Shown here: piece after piece, positions 34,773 to 46,940 of the stretch | Layout: the number at the start of each line of letters is the position of its first letter | Numbering within the stretch: the first letter of the stretch is position 1 | Source of the DNA: Gigantopelta aegis | Lineage: Eukaryota > Mollusca > Gastropoda > Neomphalida > Peltospiridae | Direction: 5' to 3' | DNA length: 64,000 nt | Assembly: GCF_016097555.1 (NCBI RefSeq) | Contig: NC_054707.1 | Coordinates: 83,745,621-83,809,620 of the forward strand | Program-made: the position numbers and the translations under genes | Notes under the pieces: generated by a model | Told to the model about the DNA's origin: nothing | What the model saw: the letters and a program-made list of their open reading frames with translations, nothing else | Database searches by the model: none

Positions 34773-34844
34773 ACATGAAGTCTTGAGCTCGAGAGAATAA
34801 CAAACACTGACTATTCCCTTATAATAAATGAATGTAATTATTAC

Positions 34845-35428
34845 CTTCTCCGAGTCTGTGGGGGATCCCTTGCTGCCGTTCAGCGTGTGTGCGTGGTTAC
34901 TCAGACTGAGGCTGGCCGAGCCGGGGAAGTGAGAGGCCAGACTCATGAATGGGCTCGTTACGTACTGGGCTGGGATAGCAAACGGCGTGCGTAGACCCAG
35001 CAGAGGGGAGATGTCTGACGTCGGGGTCAGTGTGGGTGCTGGCTGGATCGGGTGAGGTCTCTTATGGTTGCTGTGTGCCGGTGGGGGTGTTGTCACAGGC
35101 TCTCGCTTCACGTGATGGTGCATGTCCTGTCCCAAATGATTCAAATGTCTTTCAGTCTTTATCGAAAGCTTCGGTTTGGAGAGATTCAGAGGTGCGTCCT
35201 GGTCCATAGGAGGCAGCTCCAGTGGACTGTGGTGTCCCACCCAGAGGGGTGTGTGCACCGTCGACATGTGGGGGTGGGGACTCGACTGTGGCATTCTGGC
35301 GGAGGTGCACGACTGTGGGGAGAGGTGGAAGCCAGCTGAAGGAAGTTGTGGAGAGGTGGACAGTCTCAGAGGAGACCGCACTGAAGACGTCTGTGGGGAA
35401 GATCGAGATTGGCTCACTGTGGATGAAA
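34845..35428 (-). CDS. SoxD: SoxD exon with CtBP-type PLNLS motif
   Basis: A 584-nt exon (visible residues 17-211) with acceptor TTTCTGTTTCAG and donor GTAATA. The product is Ser/Pro/His-rich. PLNLSKPK (residues 96-103) matches the PxDLS-like site through which vertebrate Sox6 recruits the corepressor CtBP2. IKTE (106-109) and VKRE (123-126) are consensus sumoylation sites, also a feature of Sox5/6. It ends GSKGSPTDSEK. Its phase-1 entry matches the 49-nt exon 26 kb upstream. The first ~70 nt plus the acceptor are repeated twice more in the upstream intron. Confidence 0.93.
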
Positions 35429-35620
35429 CTGAAACAGAAATACACTCTGATTAGTATAAAAACCGGACAGTCTCAGAGGAGACCACACTGAAGACGACTG
35501 GGGTGGGGGGGGGGGGGGGAAGATCGATATTAGCTCAGTGTAGATGAAACTGAAACAGAAATACACTCTGATTAGTATAAAAACCGGACAGTCTCAGAGG
35601 AGACCACACTGAAGACGACT

Positions 35621-35660
<40 letters not shown>

Positions 35661-35715
35661 GAGATCGAGATTAGCTCAGTGTGGATGAAACTGAAACGGA
35701 ACTACATTCTGACAA
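35358..35715 (-). repeat. Triplicated SoxD acceptor junction
   Basis: Three tandem copies begin (plus strand) at 35358, 35465 and 35586, each with GGACAGTCTCAGAGGAGACC, the exon start, and GATGAAACTGAAAC (the acceptor). The unit is 107 bp plus variable G-runs. The copy at 35358 contains the genuine exon start (acceptor at 35429-35430). The other two acceptors lie at about 35550 and 35691. The upstream copies hold a G-rich expansion (G14 at about 35506-35519 and G39 at 35621-35659) where the exon has only GGGG. Confidence 0.95.
35621..35659. repeat. G39 homopolymer
   Basis: An uninterrupted run of 39 G on the plus strand (C39 in SoxD pre-mRNA), in the third copy of the acceptor triplication. 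The plus strand is the transcription template. The true length is uncertain given sequencing limits. Confidence 0.9.
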
Positions 35716-36445
35716 AAATATATTTATATATTTACACAGAACTGGACTGGTCTAAAGGAAAGGTTGGGATTGAATCAGTGTGAATGAAATTGCAAGAGAA
35801 ATACCTTTTGATTAATTCAAACTAAAGTGCCATCTATTTATCAGTGTGGATAAAACTTCAAAAGAAATGCATTCTTTCTGATTAATACAAAACAAAGATA
35901 CAGTGGAACCCCTCAAAACCAGACCCTCTGGAATACAGAATTCCATCTAAACTGGGTGTTTATCATAGACATAAATATTAAATTTAGTACAGAACATAAC
36001 CTCTCTACTGGATATCCCTTAACACCAGACCTTTTACTTGGCCTCGTGGGTGTCTGATTTAGAGGGGTTTCGCTGAATATATATTTACACCGAACTGAAC
36101 ACGTCTATGGGGGAAGGTTGTGAGTGTGGATAAACTGAAATAGAAAAACACAAAACACAACTAAAATGAGAAAGGAAACACCTCAGCCCATCTCAAAGTC
36201 CAGCTACTTTGTGTATCTCATATGATCATTGGAAGCTTGGTCTGGATTAGACGGAAACCAGTTACTGGCACATAAGCTATTCAACAGAATAGCAGCAAAG
36301 GAACTTCCGTACACGTTTCAAGAATACACACACCATGTGGAACTGGAAACACCATTTGGTTCACCAAAGAGATTTGATCAGTGGACTCATCACATCAGAG
36401 ATGACGTTTTACTACTGAGCTATACATCCCACCACCTTTGTAAAG

Positions 36446-36820
36446 AAGTAATGAGAGAGATATCTCTGAATAATATCATAAACTGATGTTAAATATCATC
36501 CATTCCAGACCTCGCCATTTAAGTAATGAGAGAGATATCTCTGAATAATATCATAAACTGATGTTAAATATCATCCATTCCAGACCTCGCCATTTAAGTA
36601 ATGAGAGAGATATCTCTGAATAATATCATAAACTGATGTTAAATATCATCCATTCCAGACCTCGCCATTTAAGTAATGAGAGAGATATCTCTGAATATTA
36701 TCATAAACTGATGTTAAATATCATCCATTCCAGACCTCGCCATTTAAGTAATGAGAGAGATATCTCTGAATAATATCATAAACTGATGTTAAATATCATC
36801 CATTCCAGACCTCGCCATTT
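36446..36820. repeat. 75-bp minisatellite, 5 copies
   Basis: Units start at 36446, 36521, 36596, 36671 and 36746, nearly identical, each with AAGTAATGAGAGAGATATCT and CATTCCAGACCTCGCCATTT. A C9 run follows at about 36841. Confidence 0.97.
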
Positions 36821-37372
36821 AAGGGGAGCTATTACTCTCTCCCCCCCCACCCATCACTCCCCTGAGACTACTTCAGTGAAAATAGTTTGTAGCTCCCCTT
36901 AAGTTTATATGGTATCAATACAGTAATGTCTTAAATGGTTGCCCACAATCAAAGTTAAAGGAGCAATTAATCACTCTTCTAAGTTGTTGTTGTTCACAGT
37001 GAGGTCAGCATTCTTTAGAATATTTCAAGTCTCTACAAAGAAAATCACTGTTTTACATTTCATGCTGTGCCAAGTACTGGAAAGCCACAAAAAGCAATTA
37101 GGAGAGCTTTTGGTTTTTAATGCTGCTATTTCAAAACAATAGCTTTTACATGAAACTCCATCCCTGTTCTCCCAAGCATGGGACAGAGGGCCAAGCCCAC
37201 GGCTTCATTATGATTTTGTGTTTTCCTGTGAGAACCTCTAGCAGAGAGAATGCTATAAAGTAACAGACACACGACAACATAATCATTAGGCTTAAGTGTC
37301 ACCAGCTGGCTGCAAAACAACAACGCATAAGTACATGTACTCATACACTGCACTCTCACTTTATGAAAAGTT

Positions 37373-37645
37373 TAAGTTTGTTTTGTTTAAAACCACCACT
37401 AGAGTACATTGATTTATTAATCGGATATTGGATGTCAAACATTTGTTCATTTTGACATATAGTATTAGAAAGGAAACCCACTACATTTTTCCATTAGTAG
37501 CAAGGGATCTTTTATATGCACCATCCCAGACACGACAGCATATACCATGGCCTTTCATATACCAGTCGTGGTTGGAACGAGAGTAGCTCAATGGGCCCAC
37601 CAATGGGGATCAATGATAGACCGACAATGTATCTGGTGAGAGCCA
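37373..37645 (-). mobile_element. SINE (head 1, tail a)
   Basis: A diverged minus-strand copy: plus-strand AAGTTTGTTTTGTTTAAAAC start, then AAGGGATCTTTTATATGCAC, CATATACCAGTCGTGG and the B-box remnant GGGGATCAATGATAG. About 20 bp of the body are missing (GTGCACTG absent). Confidence 0.85.
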
Positions 37646-37694
37646 ACTCACAGTAGTCATACCAATACACAGCACTCTCAGTTTGTTTCTACTT

Positions 37695-37895
37695 ACTTCT
37701 ATGCTTATATCCAATTACGGTTCTAGCACGCTGTACTGGGCACACAGCTCTGCTATATGGGCTGTCTATTCAAAGGACACTGGGTTAAAGGTTTGTCGTT
37801 AGTGGTTACAGACAGTCCAGATAGCTAAAGTGAGTGTGTAGGACAAAGTGCTTGAAACCTTAAGTGGATATAGGCATAAAAGTAAATTATAATGA
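37695..37895. mobile_element. Two head-2 SINE tails in inverted orientation
   Basis: The left half (37695-37790) is a minus-oriented tail (CTTATATCCAATTACGGTTC through CTGTCTATTCAAAGGACA). The right half (37800-37895) is a plus-oriented tail (CAGTCCAGATAGCTAAAGTG through TTAAGTGGATATAGGCATAA). They form a roughly 200-bp imperfect palindrome. Confidence 0.65.
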
Positions 37896-37999
37896 AAGAC
37901 AACTGGCCTTGATACAGGTAAATACATACAATGTTAGGTCAAGGATTAAACAGACTTTAGACAAACCATCTGGAAAACTTTGCAGGGTCTTTTAAAATA

Positions 38000-38770
38000 G
38001 TGTTATTGTAAGATTTTCAATAATAATGTACAGGAACACCAGTAGGTTTTAGATAGAACTCTGTAACTCTGTAATTGTATGGCGGATGGGAAAATTTGAT
38101 CCTTGCTGATGAAAAGTAAAACTGGCTGTTTAATACGGGTCAGTATTCAGTATATCAGATTAGTTCAGAGAATAACTAAGTGGACTGTTTACAGCAGGTG
38201 TCTGTTTATAGAGGTGGACACTTGAGCAGGGTTAATCTACTAAGGGAATTAGTTTCTCAAGACAGGCAGGCATTGCGTTTCAATCTCTGCATGAAGTGAC
38301 CCCATATGTTTGTTGCCATGGTTCCAAGCCAAATCCTACCCAACCCTTGAACAAACACAATTATGAATTCTGCAAACATGGCAAAGATTAATTATACATT
38401 AAAACAGATTTCACTTTTGCCTTTGTTATTGCTTTCCCTGCAAAGTGCTTTTATGCAAGTTTTAAAGTTTTGACAAGATCAACAGATTCAAGTAGATTAC
38501 TTTTCCAGTTTCGCCACGGAGCAGGATTTGGCTCCAGGGGGTGTATATTTGATCACCTCTCCTGTCAAACAAGTCATTGTAGGTTGTTGTTGTTTTGTTC
38601 CATTCCCACAACTGATGCAATGAGGTATATCAAAGTCTATGGAAGGTGTTGTCCTGTGGTAGATTGCAGCTCTTAAGAGTAAGTGTTTTTAGAATAGAGG
38701 TAAAGTACAATTCCGATTTATCTTTTAGAAACAGGTGGCTGCTATTCACAGGTGGCTCTTCGAGCAGTAT
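38000..38770. other. Intronic, nothing recognised
   Basis: Mixed-composition unique sequence of the SoxD intron, with no repeats and no acceptable exon. Confidence 0.4.
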
Positions 38771-38774
38771 GCAA

Positions 38775-39335
38775 ATACAAACAGAAAAGGAAAGGAATAT
38801 TCATCCACTGACACCTCAGCACTTTAACCTACTGCTATTTAGTGTCTAACAAATGGTTATTTTGACATATAGCCAAGTAAAAGGAGGAAACCTGCTGCTG
38901 CCACACATGCTACTCCTACCAAACAGCATCAAACCATTTCCAGTGAGCTCCGTCTTACTTATGCAGGTTTAGCTTTGTCTAGTCAGTCTAGAGTGGCAGT
39001 CCTCTGGCAGACCAAGTACAACAGATATATCCAACTGAAAAGTGGCAGTCCTCCTTATGGAAAAACACCTCACAGACTATCATGGCAGTAGTCAGGATAT
39101 TGTGACAATATCGGTTTCACCCTGCCTTGTGTGGAGATATCACTTTAGAAATGTTAATGTTACATACAATATTCCTAAAGGCAGGAGAATCCATTCCACA
39201 GCCTTTGATGTTCCAGTAACAGAGCACCACAGGTTGGAATTGGGGGAAATGTAATTTATTTCATCAAATGTCATTGACCTTTTGAACCATCCCAACTGAG
39301 ACAGGCAATCTACCACTGAGCTACATCCAGCTCCT
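38775..39335 (-). mobile_element. Ancient SINE, heavily diverged
   Basis: Tail-like plus-strand GGAATATTCATCCACTGACA (38795) is followed by body-like GAGGAAACCTGCTGCTGCCA. Head-like CAATCTACCACTGAGCTACA appears near 39306, with unrelated sequence between. It looks like an old, insertion-split copy of a third SINE type. Confidence 0.45.
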
Positions 39336-40629
39336 GCAAATTGATGTAGATATACCATAGAATGGCTCAGTTTGATAGTCTGTACAGTTGAAATAAAAAC
39401 TAAATTTAAATTTAAAAACACAACATATGTCGTATATATATAACTTTTTTTTAAATGTGGAGACTCAGCCTTAATAGATCTTTGTTCCCAGAGGCATAAA
39501 CAGTTGTGCATTTTAATTTAGCTTTATAAACAAGTGCCCTGTAAAGTAAAATTCTATTGATGATCAATTCAGTTTGCCAAGTGACTACAGGCAAAGAAAA
39601 TAAAAATAAAAATAAATTTTAAAATCTTGAAAATCAACCAGGAGACTCAACCTGAATAGAATATTTGAAGCATAAACTTTTATTTTATTTTATAACCAAT
39701 GAATTTTGTTTAATTGATGCTATCAGCAGAATGCATGTTTGCACCCAGAACCAGTGTCTAGGTGCATGGACATAACCTGTCAAATGGAGAGCTTCTACCA
39801 ATGACACAATCTGTGGTCATATAGTTGTTATCAGCAGTGGAAACCTATCAGGTTGCCTGCACACGGCTACTCTCTACAACTCTGTAGCTCCATCACACGT
39901 TACACAGAGGTCCCACAAATCATGGGGTCTCCGCCACTGCATCTCTTCACCATCTGCTTATCAAACAGGGCATGCATGGAAAAACAAAGCCCTGTATTTT
40001 ATGCAATTATGTGTAAGGAAAGATCCATGTCAGATGGGTGCAGAGAACTGCCAGAGTTGGTGTCGGAATACAGTGCAGTGCTATTCTCTGATGCCCCTGT
40101 CAAAACAGGGTAATTCAGTCCCTCATTAAGTGCTGGTGGCATGTGAACTGAAAAATGGTCTGCTGAAGATTTCTTCCACCAAAAAAAAAAAAAAAGAGAA
40201 AGAAAAAAAAGCACCACAGACCAGCCGAGCCGAATGACCCCTTTTTATGATTTATGGCTGGTGATAAAACATATTATGAGTGAGTTAAGATAATGGGTGT
40301 TTAGCTACAAAATACATTGTGAGATTAGTCTCCATCTGAGTGACAAGAGCCGAGTCTGGCCTGATAAGGGTAATGGTCATTTCAGCACTCAGGAGTATCT
40401 CAGATTTTCAACATGTTGGAAGCCATTCCTGGTCAGATTCTATCAAGTGGAACAAATTTATACATTCTTGTTCAGACTGGTGCTAACTGGCCAGAGATGA
40501 AATATGCTTGAACCAGTGATAATCGTGTACTAGTTGTACCACAGGACAAGTTCACAGGAGGTATTATGGATATAATTATCATTAAATGTATTAACAAGAC
40601 TTTACAGCTAATAATAGAAAATTAAACAT

Positions 40630-40780
40630 TTGGAAATTCTGAAATACAGTCTTAGAATAGAAACTTGCTACATTCCAAGAAGACAAGACAGCACACACCA
40701 TGGCCTTTGATATACGAGTTGTAGGGCACTGGTTGAGATGGAAGAAACCCAGTCAGAGAATGGGTCCACTGAGGGTTTAA
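40630..40780 (-). mobile_element. Old SINE fragment
   Basis: The plus strand shows ACAGTCTTAGAATAGAAACT, AAGACAGCACACACCATGGC, CTTTGATATACGAGTTGTAG and GGCACTGGTTGAGATGGAAG. These are diverged forms of the common SINE body in minus orientation. Confidence 0.6.
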
Positions 40781-42477
40781 TTTAACAAAAGCACCTATAG
40801 ATCTGAATGACAAAACTGTAATCTGCAATCGAGAATGTATCTTTGCGCAATGCAGATGTGGATTGGCTGACTACTTAACCATGTCCTTTGATTCTTCAAT
40901 ATACCACTGACAAAGAGCAGTGGTAGTAACTGGAATGTACCAGAACTGTATATTATATGATGTGGTACAGAAAACATTTGGTGGAAAACTCCATGGTCCA
41001 ATCAAAGCATGTTCTCATAGCTGTGGCCAAATACTGATTGTTAGTGTAAAGATTTACAAATGTAAACTACACCAAACACAATTGCTGTAACAGCAATGCT
41101 AAATATTTAAAACAATTTACCACAGGGAAGCTATATATACAAAACAATAAAGAAGACTGACAGAGAGACAGACAGAAAGACAATCTGCCTGCCAGGCTGG
41201 TCAGTGATGGAACATTCTGACACTATGCTTCTCTTCTTTGTTGTGCTTTCCTCCATCCCAGACTGTCAGACCTGACAGAAAACCTTCCAACAGCTGAAGA
41301 CAACGCTGGAATCCCTCTCGCCTATTCATCCCAGAACTCATTTTAAATGTCACAATATGAAAGGCCATTTATTTTTGCTGGTAAGTGTTCAATTAGAAAG
41401 CAGTGGAGGGTACATTAATTTTGGTGGACTGTTAACGAACAGTGCTTGTCCTATCAAGTTAAAGACAAAACCCTGCTGTTCCCAGCTTATCAGTGAATGA
41501 AGATGGAACCATAAAAAATCTAATAAATCTCTGCTGAGGGATCCCAAAAACAAGTGAAATAACAGGAATAAACTACCTACTATTCTAGGTGAAGAAATCT
41601 AAATGAACACCAGACAAAATCAATGATTGGAGGGATATAAAACACATGTTTTATCTGAAAGAGATTGTCATGGACAAAATGTCTCCTTGAATATAATGTA
41701 ATCTATCCATTATTGTTTTATCCACTATATTTAGAATAAATATGAATATATGCCAGCTCTCTTTGACTAACAGTACCAAACAAAATAGAAAATAAAAGAA
41801 CAGAACAGGAGAGGACAAGACAATAGACAAGAGAACAATAAGACAAACAGGATAGAAATGGATAGTGACTACGTTAGACTCAAATATATAACAGAATATA
41901 ATAATGTATCATCATATACAACCAAGCAAAAAAGGGGTAACAGAGAAATGAACAATTACTTATGGAACCTATAAAAATGTTATACATCATCTTCATATAC
42001 AACCAAGCAAAAAAGGCAAATGAAACAATTACATATGTCACCTATAAAAATGTTATTTGATATTGCCCAATTGCATATTCCTGTTGAGCTAATTAAGATT
42101 CCAGGAGAAGCGGCCCACTTAATGCTGTAATTAACAATGGAATTCTCCACTTCATGGCCACATGGGGAACAGGTGGATTCACTACTGAATACTGTCATGT
42201 GTGCGACAGAGCTCATCCAAACCATATGGGAAAACAGAGCAGCTTCTAAAGACAGGCCCATGAGTTAAACAAGAAAGGCAAACATAGGAAGTAAGAAAAA
42301 AAAAGATTAAACATATTGTTTGTGCATTAAAGAAAGAAAAACTTCAACTAATGAATGTCATCATGTGTAAGCCAGAGCTGTTGTGTATCATATGGAAAAG
42401 TCAAGAAACTGCTACATGTTTGGATTGAAAGGAAAAAAACAAATATTAAAAAACATCTGACAGTGTCTGTATGTGTG

Positions 42478-42517
42478 TATGTGTGTGTGAGAGTGTGTGT
42501 GTCCGTCTCTCTCTCTC

Positions 42518-42551
<34 letters not shown>

Positions 42552-42600
42552 TGTGTGTGTGTGTGCGTGTGTGCATGTGTTCATGTGTGCATGTGTGCAT
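42478..42600. repeat. (GT)n microsatellite
   Basis: A GT run with CT and CATG interruptions. Confidence 0.95.
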
Positions 42601-42759
42601 ACATATGACAAGAAATAAGGAAGTCAATGTCTTCAATACTTGAATGCTGAAACTATCCCACTTATTATAAAGTTAACCTTTGTGTTGGAAATGTCATCAT
42701 GAGTCCATTTCTTTGTCACGTTAGTGGGACACAGCACGATAAGAGAGCGCTCGAATGAA

Positions 42760-42960
42760 GTTTGACTGCAGGTACATCAAAGGTTGGTATGTACTGTCCT
42801 GTTTATGGGAAAGTGCTTTTCTTTAAGAGAAGCCTATATGGTGGGGGTTTTCTCTCTCTTCAGCAAGTGTCAAAACAACCCTGTGTTAGACACCAAATGA
42901 CAACAGTTTAAAATGTGCTGAGGTGTCTTTGAACAAATACTTCTTTTTTTCATTCTTTCA
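42760..42960 (+). mobile_element. Old SINE (third type), 3' part
   Basis: Plus-strand GTATGTACTGTCCTGTTTAT, then GTTAGACACCAAATGACAAC and AAAATGTGCTGAGGTGTCTT, then T-rich DNA. The same tail is recognisable at 63690-63775 and, inverted, at 59385-59420. Confidence 0.55.
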
Positions 42961-43004
42961 TTATTGCTAACATGTTATTTCACAAATTAGTTAATTTGTT
43001 TTTA

Positions 43005-43312
43005 AAATATCATGACGCATCCAACACATTTTATTTACGTTGTATGGCATCAGACATATGGTTAAGGACCACACTGATATTGAGAGAGGAAACCCTGTCA
43101 CCACTTCGTAGGCTACTCTTTTCAATTAGCAGCAAGGGATCTTTTATATGCACCATCCCACAGACAGGATAGTACATACCAAGACCTTTGTTACACCAAA
43201 TGTGAAGCACTGGCTGGAACGAGAAATAGCCTAATGGGTCCACCGACAAGGATCAATCTTAGACTGACCGCATATCAAGCGAACGCTTTGCCACTGGGCT
43301 ATGTCCCACCCC
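43005..43312 (-). mobile_element. SINE (head 1, tail b)
   Basis: A full-length minus-strand copy: plus-strand tail CCAACACATTTTATTTACG, body CAAGGGATCTTTTATATGCA, and head ending GCCACTGGGCTATGTCCCAC at the right. It abuts a second, tail-less SINE copy. Confidence 0.85.
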
Positions 43313-43313
43313 T

Positions 43314-43506
43314 GTCTAAGAGAGCCCGCTATATTCTTCCATTAATAGCAAGGGATCTTTTATATGCACCATCCCACAGCCAGGATAGCACATACCACAG
43401 CCTTTGATATACCAGTCGTGGTGCACTGGTCGGAACAAGAAATAGCCCAATGGGCCCACCGATGGATATTGATCATTAAGCGACTGTGCATCAGGCAAGC
43501 ACTTTC
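43314..43506 (-). mobile_element. SINE (head 1) lacking tail
   Basis: The body and head match the neighbouring copy (AGCAAGGGATCTTTTATATG, CATACCACAGCCTTTGATAT, AGCCCAATGGGCCCACCGAT), but the tail is reduced to AGAGAGCCCGCTAT. It may result from tandem insertion or from recombination between SINEs. Confidence 0.75.
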
Positions 43507-43880
43507 CAGATTAATACAAATTATAATTGAAGTGGACATTTCCAAAATGTGATACCAGTATATCCATTTGATATATCCTTTTACGCCATTTTAAGAAAAG
43601 CAGTTTTGCTTACACAAAGCAGTTTTAACCTCCTGTTCAATGGGCATAGACGACAGTTTAAAGCAAACTTTGTTGTCCTGTTAATGATGAGTTGTACTAA
43701 CAGCATACCTTCACTGCTAACTAATACATCGGCAAATTGGCACATATCGCATTTTCAAAATGAACTCTTCAACTGTAGCCTCCAAACAGCACAAAGATAC
43801 ATATTTTATTTCTGTACATTTAACTGCAAACAAAAACCATCCCATGTAATTACATATCTAGCAAACCATAAACTGGGACA

Positions 43881-43887
<7 letters not shown>

Positions 43888-43912
<25 letters not shown>
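43888..43912. repeat. Poly-A tract
   Basis: A run of more than 25 A following unique intronic sequence. Confidence 0.9.
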
Positions 43913-43916
<4 letters not shown>

Positions 43917-44044
43917 ATGATATAAAATTCATGCTTATCTAGTTCCATTTTTTTTTAAAAAGAAGAAAAAAGATAGAAATTTACTAGCAGTAATCAAAAA
44001 AGTTGGTACAGTGTATTCACCATGTATTTTATTTCTGACATGGG

Positions 44045-44263
44045 ATTGGATGTAGCTTTGTGGAAGAGTATTTGTCTGAAGTGTGATGGGTTGCAGGTTC
44101 AATCCTCCACCATGGACTCATGTATTTTCCCCCATCCCAACCAGTGCCACATGACTATAGTACATCAACGACTGTGGTGTATACTCGTCTGTCTGTGGTA
44201 AAGTGCTTATACAAGATTCCTTGCTGCTCTGTCCTGTCCTGTCCTGTCCTGTCCTGTCCTGTC

Positions 44264-44309
<46 letters not shown>

Positions 44310-44555
44310 TAAAGAACAAACAGTTTTTGTTCCAGCCAGTGCACCTAAACTGGTATACCAATGGCTGTGGTATGTGCTATCATGTCTGTGACATGGTGCA
44401 TATAAAAGATTCCTTGCTACTAATGAAAAAATGGAGTGGTTTCCTCTCTAAGACTTTATATGTCAAAATTACCAAATGTTTGACATCTAATAGCTGGTGA
44501 TTAATAAATCAATGTGTTCCAAGTGGTGTCATTAAACAAAATAAACTAACTTTTA
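44045..44555 (+). mobile_element. SINE pair with internal TCCTG/TC microsatellite
   Basis: 44045-44225 resembles a third-type SINE head and body (GTAGCTTTGTGGAAGAGTAT, GGGTTGCAGGTTCAATCCTC, ATCCCAACCAGTGCCACATG). It is followed by (GTCCT)n, C11 and (TC)n. From 44325 the body and a-type tail of a head-1 SINE follow (TGTTCCAGCCAGTGCACCTA to CATTAAACAAAATAAACT). It is either two insertions or one SINE split by repeat expansion. Confidence 0.65.
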
Positions 44556-45530
44556 ACAACAAATAGTCACAGTTTAAAAATGTGCTAAGGTGATGTTAAA
44601 ACAATGATTCCTTTTGCTTAAATTTTCATATCTGCCACCTGCATGTTACAACTATTAAAGGCATCACTAGGGTATAAATTTGACTGTGGTTTAGCCAGGA
44701 TGACAACAGCCCCATCTGAACTGTGAGTGTGGGAACAGCATTGAGCTGACAGGCTGATGTTACATCATGAACAAACAACAAGTAAGTGTATTACAAAAGC
44801 AGATCTAACCGCTAGCAGGCTGGTTGGTAGGCACATTCTGTGAGGAGGAAATCAACACAGAAGACAAAATGATTGAGACAGGAAATGTTGCTTTAAGATG
44901 GGAATTCCTCTAGTCTTTTGCTTCCAGTCACAGCCATGTGTGGCAGGCACGAAACCACAACGGATGCTACAAAAATATAGAGACTGTGTGCTGACCACAC
45001 AAGTAACAATGCCACCAGACTGAAAGATAATAAAAATACCTACGTTCCTAGTTCCTAGCTACCCGTGTGTGAGACCGAATTCAAAATTACAACACAGGAA
45101 AGGAATTTTCAATATGGTAGAGGGTTTCTTTTTATAAAGCACACACTATATTTCTGATACTAAACACAATATTGCATTACCAAGTTTAAAACATTTAAAG
45201 TGTATTTTCTTTTCAAAAACGTTAAATTGGTAAATTAGACAACATTTGATCACTTAAAAGTTAATTGTGCTTTTTTTTTGCCAATCCATTTTTAATCCTA
45301 TTAGAATTAATAATGGCAACTGGAAGTGGGTATTATAAATATCACATTTTAAGTGTTGGATGTAATAAGAGACTTTTCACTCATTTTAAACTTGTTAGTC
45401 ACTTTGTTTTCATGGTTTTTACATAGTATAGTGTTAGTATAATTGACCACTGGCATACAATGGCCACTGCATGGGCTTCGTTTGTCATTGTTAAGCAATA
45501 ATTCAGTCTGTGAGTGTCGCTTTATTCTGG

Positions 45531-45815
45531 AGGCGGGACATATCCACAATGGTAAAGCATTCGCCTGACATGCAGTCGGTCTAGGATCAAACCCCATCGG
45601 TGGGGCCCATTGGGATATTTCTTGTTCCAGCCAGTACACCAAAGGTGTATCAAAGACTGTGGTAAATGTTATCTTATTTGTGGGATGGTACATATATAAA
45701 AGATCCCTTGCAGGTTTCCTCTCTATGTCAGAATTACCAAACGCTTGACACCCATTAGCTGATGATTAATAAATCAATGTGCTCTAGTGGAGTCGTTAAA
45801 CAAAACAAACTTTAA
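45531..45815 (+). mobile_element. SINE (head 1, tail a)
   Basis: A plus-strand copy with head CACAATGGTAAAGCATTCGC, B-box-like AGGATCAAACCCC, body and a complete tail ending CGTTAAACAAAACAAACTTT. A ~25-bp deletion lies between AGATCCCTTGC and AGGTTTCCTC. Confidence 0.85.
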
Positions 45816-46659
45816 CGGTCTATTCTAACTACAACTACTGCATGCTTAACTGAGTCTCATGCACTGCCAAGTTATTTATTATGGGCACTAAAATTTGACT
45901 TACACACTACAGATGTCGAAACAGGCACTACATTCCCATTAGTATGATGACAAAAATCATTTATATTTCCTGTTTGTATTAGAGAGCAAATTATTTAGCA
46001 AACAGGCAGTACATTTCAAAGACAATCCCTTTGCTTTTTTGTGTGCCAAGAGGAAAAGCGTTGTGCAGCATTTGCCCATTTGAACATGTGGCCACCGTGT
46101 GTGCTACAGGACTGTGTATGTGTATAATACGAGGTAGTCCATAACACCTGGAGCTGGCCAGTCATTGGTCTATTAGTTTAACATCACAAACAATCGTTTG
46201 AAGAAAAAAGAACCAGCACAAATAAAAAGTTAACAAAAGAAACCTAAATAAACAGTATATATATGAAAAGGCAGACACTTTTTTCTTTTCTTTTATCTAT
46301 TATTAACTTACAGCATGAATGTAAATGAGATAAAATATTAGTGTGTGGGCAGTTAGAATGTGTTCACAGTGTGAATTAATCAAGCCCAGAGTTACTATAC
46401 ATTACTGTAGTAAATAGGAACAGCACTAACTACACACAGCTATAACGTAATATTAATGCACCTGTCAAAACAACAAGACTGTCATCATGAAGCAGAGACA
46501 TTATCATACGGTCACACAAAAGCCTAGAAAAGGCAATTTGAGTAACGAATGATGGATTTCTAAATTAAGACTCCTGCATGTCTTCACAAGATAGCCCACA
46601 TTCAGAACATGTGTTCCTGGGACAGTTAGTGCTAGAAAAATCAACTAGTGTATAAATAT

Positions 46660-46864
46660 AAAATTAAAAATTAAAATAAAGTAATTAAATAATTAAATAA
46701 TTAATTAATAAAAGTGAAATGAAATAAAATAAAATGAAATAAAATGAAATATAAATAAACAAACAAAAAAATAAAAAAATAATAAACAAACAAATAAAAA
46801 TAAAATTAAACAAAATTTAAAATATATATTCATAAATAAAATGAACAATATACAGAACATACTG

Positions 46865-46930
<66 letters not shown>

Positions 46931-46940
46931 TACACACATA
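46660..46940. repeat. A/AT-rich low complexity and (CATATA)n
   Basis: AATAAA/TAAA-rich DNA to about 46840, then (ACATAT)n at 46865-46932. The isoleucine/cysteine frame across it is an artefact. Confidence 0.9.

Noticed and set aside
36229-36486. 85-codon plus-strand frame before the 75-bp array
   Set aside because: It ends inside the repeat, has no splice context and no recognisable domain, and lies antisense in the SoxD intron.
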